From: an uncultured Rikenella sp.
GTDB taxonomy: Bacteria; Bacteroidota; Bacteroidia; Bacteroidales; Rikenellaceae
Reading direction: 5' to 3'
NCBI RefSeq assembly: GCF_910577125.1
Contig: NZ_CAJTMN010000094.1
Location: 1-7,655 of the forward strand
DNA: 7,655 bases
Of this stretch, positions 6,946-7,655 are shown in pieces; the stretch's first letter is position 1, and each line of letters starts with the position of its first letter. The translations under genes and the position numbers were made by a program. The notes under the pieces are model-generated. The model was given only the letters and a program-made list of their open reading frames with translations. It did not search any database and was not told where the DNA came from.

Positions 6946-7078
6946 CGATTTAGGGAGGTGGCAGTTTGGTAACAGATTGCTTCTTTTCATAAAAAGAGTT
7001 TGGGTTAGTAGCTTTCGGGGTGGTTCCCGGAAGCGGGAAGCAGGACAGGCCGTGACGGACTGTCCTGCTTTTGTTTTG
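6946..7078 (+). ncRNA. Candidate orphan small RNA, about 130 nt, unrecognised family
   Basis: A strong promoter upstream and a strong factor-independent terminator at the end delimit a transcript of roughly 130 bases with no substantial reading frame. Inside it GCTTTCGGG (7011-7019) pairs with CCCGGAAGC (7026-7034) over 9 bp with one G-T pair. An alternative hairpin TTCCCG/CGGGAA (about 7024-7039) uses the same bases, so the two cannot form together. GTTTGGTAAC forms a weak hairpin near the 5' end. An AGGGAGGTG stretch lies 6 bases ahead of a TTG that opens an 8-codon frame (6966-6992); a leader peptide is conceivable, but such sites are unusual in this group. I cannot place it in a known family. 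SRP RNA and 6S RNA were considered and do not fit. It could also be the leader of a gene now replaced by the right-hand cassette. Confidence 0.6.
7039..7078 (+). terminator. Rho-independent terminator of the small RNA
   Basis: AGCAGGACAG (7039-7048) pairs perfectly with CTGTCCTGCT (7060-7069). A small CCG/CGG stem lies in the loop, and TTTTGTTTT follows at once. The 10-bp GC-rich stem plus the T run is a textbook intrinsic terminator. Confidence 0.92.
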
Positions 7079-7099
7079 TGAGTGGGGGTAGGGTAGTGA

Positions 7100-7291
7100 G
7101 TTCGCCCCGCCCCGGGCTACGGCGAGAGAGCCAATGGCGGGCTGAGCAGCGTCGGCTACGGCGGTTATAGCTGGTCTTCGACGGTCAACGGTACCTATGG
7201 CATATACTTGAGTTTCAACGTGACGTGGCTCGATCCCAGCGGCGTGAACAGCCGTAGCTACGGTTTTCAGTTGCGTTGCCTCTCGGAATAA
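7100..7291 (+). pseudogene. FISUMP-like C-terminal fragment, right cassette
   Basis: The plus-strand frame reads PAPGYGERANGG, GGYSWSSTVNG, a variable stretch with IYLSFNVTWLDPSG, and ends YGFQLRCLSE with a TAA stop at 7289-7291. An in-frame TGA at 7097-7099 and the lack of a start show it is not a gene by itself. The shared block begins at 7105 with CCCCGCCCCGGGCT, the same place where similarity to the middle copy begins, and the DNA before it belongs to the small-RNA terminator region. It is on the opposite strand from the other two fragments. Downstream come spacer repeat A and two long hairpins. Family assignment rests on motif recognition; silence is inferred. Confidence 0.65.
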
Positions 7292-7333
7292 ACGCGCCCG
7301 CAGGGCGTTTTACTGGCCGTGTCTACCCCATAT

Positions 7334-7398
7334 TTGCCCACCGCGGGCACGCGGGGCCCGCCCGGCCCGAGGGCAGTACCCTCAAACCAACCGCGCGC
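7334..7398 (+). repeat. Spacer repeat A, right copy
   Basis: This is the fullest copy of repeat A. Its first 39 bases match the left copy with one mismatch and its last 46 match the middle copy with one mismatch. It holds a TGCCC/GGGCA stem-loop, a GGGCC/GGCCC stem and a GAGGG/CCCTC stem-loop. It starts about 43 bases after the stop of the FISUMP-like fragment. The bases in between share CAGGG and GTTTTA blocks with the left copy, so the fragment and spacer travel together. Confidence 0.8.
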
Positions 7399-7464
7399 GA
7401 CTGCTGGAAAAGGAAATCGTTCAAAGCGACTTGCGCTTTGAACAAGATTTCCGCCAGCGCGCGG
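7391..7464 (+). repeat. Long bulged hairpin, right copy 1
   Basis: CCGCGCGC (7391-7398) pairs with GCGCGCGG (7457-7464). CTGG (7404-7407) pairs with CCAG. GGAAATC (7412-7418) pairs with GATTTCC (7446-7452). GTTCAAAGCG (7419-7428) pairs with CGCTTTGAAC (7434-7443) over 10 bp without a mismatch. The two bases at 7444-7445 are bulged on the 3' side, as in the other copies when read in their own orientation. Confidence 0.88.
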
Positions 7465-7487
7465 ACAAAGAACAGCACCAAGCTCGA

Positions 7488-7562
7488 CCGCGCGCCACGC
7501 CTAAAAAGGGAAATCGTCAAAACTCGCTTGCGTGTTTTGACTATATTTCCCTAGGCGCGCGG
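7488..7562 (+). repeat. Long bulged hairpin, right copy 2
   Basis: CCGCGCGCC (7488-7496) pairs with GGCGCGCGG (7554-7562). GGGAAAT (7508-7514) pairs with ATTTCCC (7545-7551), and GTCAAAAC (7516-7523) pairs with GTTTTGAC (7534-7541). The bulge TAT follows at 7542-7544. The sequence is almost the same as the left copy read on the minus strand. It stands 23 bases after right copy 1, with ACAAAG after both hairpins. Confidence 0.88.
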
Positions 7563-7655
7563 ACAAAGAATGGGGCCAAGCAAACCAGTAAGCGATACGC
7601 AGTATCGCTCTGTCCCGCCGGGGTCACCCGGACGCCGCCCGCGCAGGGCAGTTCT
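7563..7655 (+). other. Right edge: spacer with two further hairpins, no gene
   Basis: AGCGATAC (7591-7598) pairs with GTATCGCT (7602-7609) around GCA, and CCGGG (7618-7622) pairs with CCCGG (7627-7631). No reading frame of interest is seen. By position it corresponds to the region before repeat B in the other elements, but the sequence differs. It runs off the window. Confidence 0.5.

Noticed and set aside
6946..7078. SRP RNA or 6S RNA
   Set aside because: GGAAGCGGGAAGCAG recalls the SRP apical loop, but the paired CAGG strand is missing and the AGCAG belongs to the terminator stem. The length and fold do not suit 6S RNA.
7276..7554. Plus-strand frame of 92 codons through the right repeats
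   Set aside because: It reads straight through repeat A and both hairpins, and related frames appear wherever repeat A occurs, which reflects the repeat and not a protein.
1..7655. Transposase, integrase or reverse transcriptase explaining the repeats
   Set aside because: No open frame on either strand shows the relevant motifs; any enzyme must be encoded outside this window.

Overview
The window looks like chromosomal DNA from a GC-rich member of the Bacteroidales; an Alistipes-like (Rikenellaceae) gut bacterium is my best guess, by inference only. The reasons are the Bacteroidetes-type promoter (TTTG, 19 bp, TAnnTTTG), A-rich leaders in place of Shine-Dalgarno sites at the main genes, a large periplasmic family 2 beta-galactosidase, and C-terminal fragments resembling the FISUMP/DUF1566 surface-protein family.

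Layout from left to right. Positions 1-695 hold a startless FISUMP-like C-terminal fragment (minus strand) followed by a block of GC-rich repeats and a long hairpin. Positions 693-4016 are the beta-galactosidase (minus). Forty bases upstream of it, on the same strand, lies a secreted cysteine-rich protein with four 27-residue repeats (4057-4779). Positions 4836-5340 hold a second FISUMP-like fragment and a second repeat and hairpin block (minus). Positions 5410-6735 encode the ribosome-assembly GTPase Der (minus). Positions 6736-7100 have no protein gene but contain a divergent promoter pair and what looks like an orphan small RNA ending in a strong terminator (plus). Positions 7100-7655 hold a third FISUMP-like fragment followed by two tandem hairpins, on the plus strand and so inverted relative to the other two.

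The three proper genes (der, the cysteine-rich protein gene and the beta-galactosidase gene) run in one direction. The last two are spaced like an operon. Der is housekeeping and probably unrelated in function.

The most interesting part is the dispersed element. It consists of a C-terminal lectin-like module of about 60 codons with invariant ends and a highly variable core, next to spacers full of hairpins. Four copies of the long hairpin differ in sequence but keep their pairing by compensatory changes and keep a two-to-three-base bulge in the same place. This suggests a set of silent C-terminal cassettes separated by structured spacers, which could serve as donors for diversifying a full-length surface protein elsewhere. 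No reverse transcriptase, recombinase, transposase or complete FISUMP gene is present in the window, so the mechanism is open.
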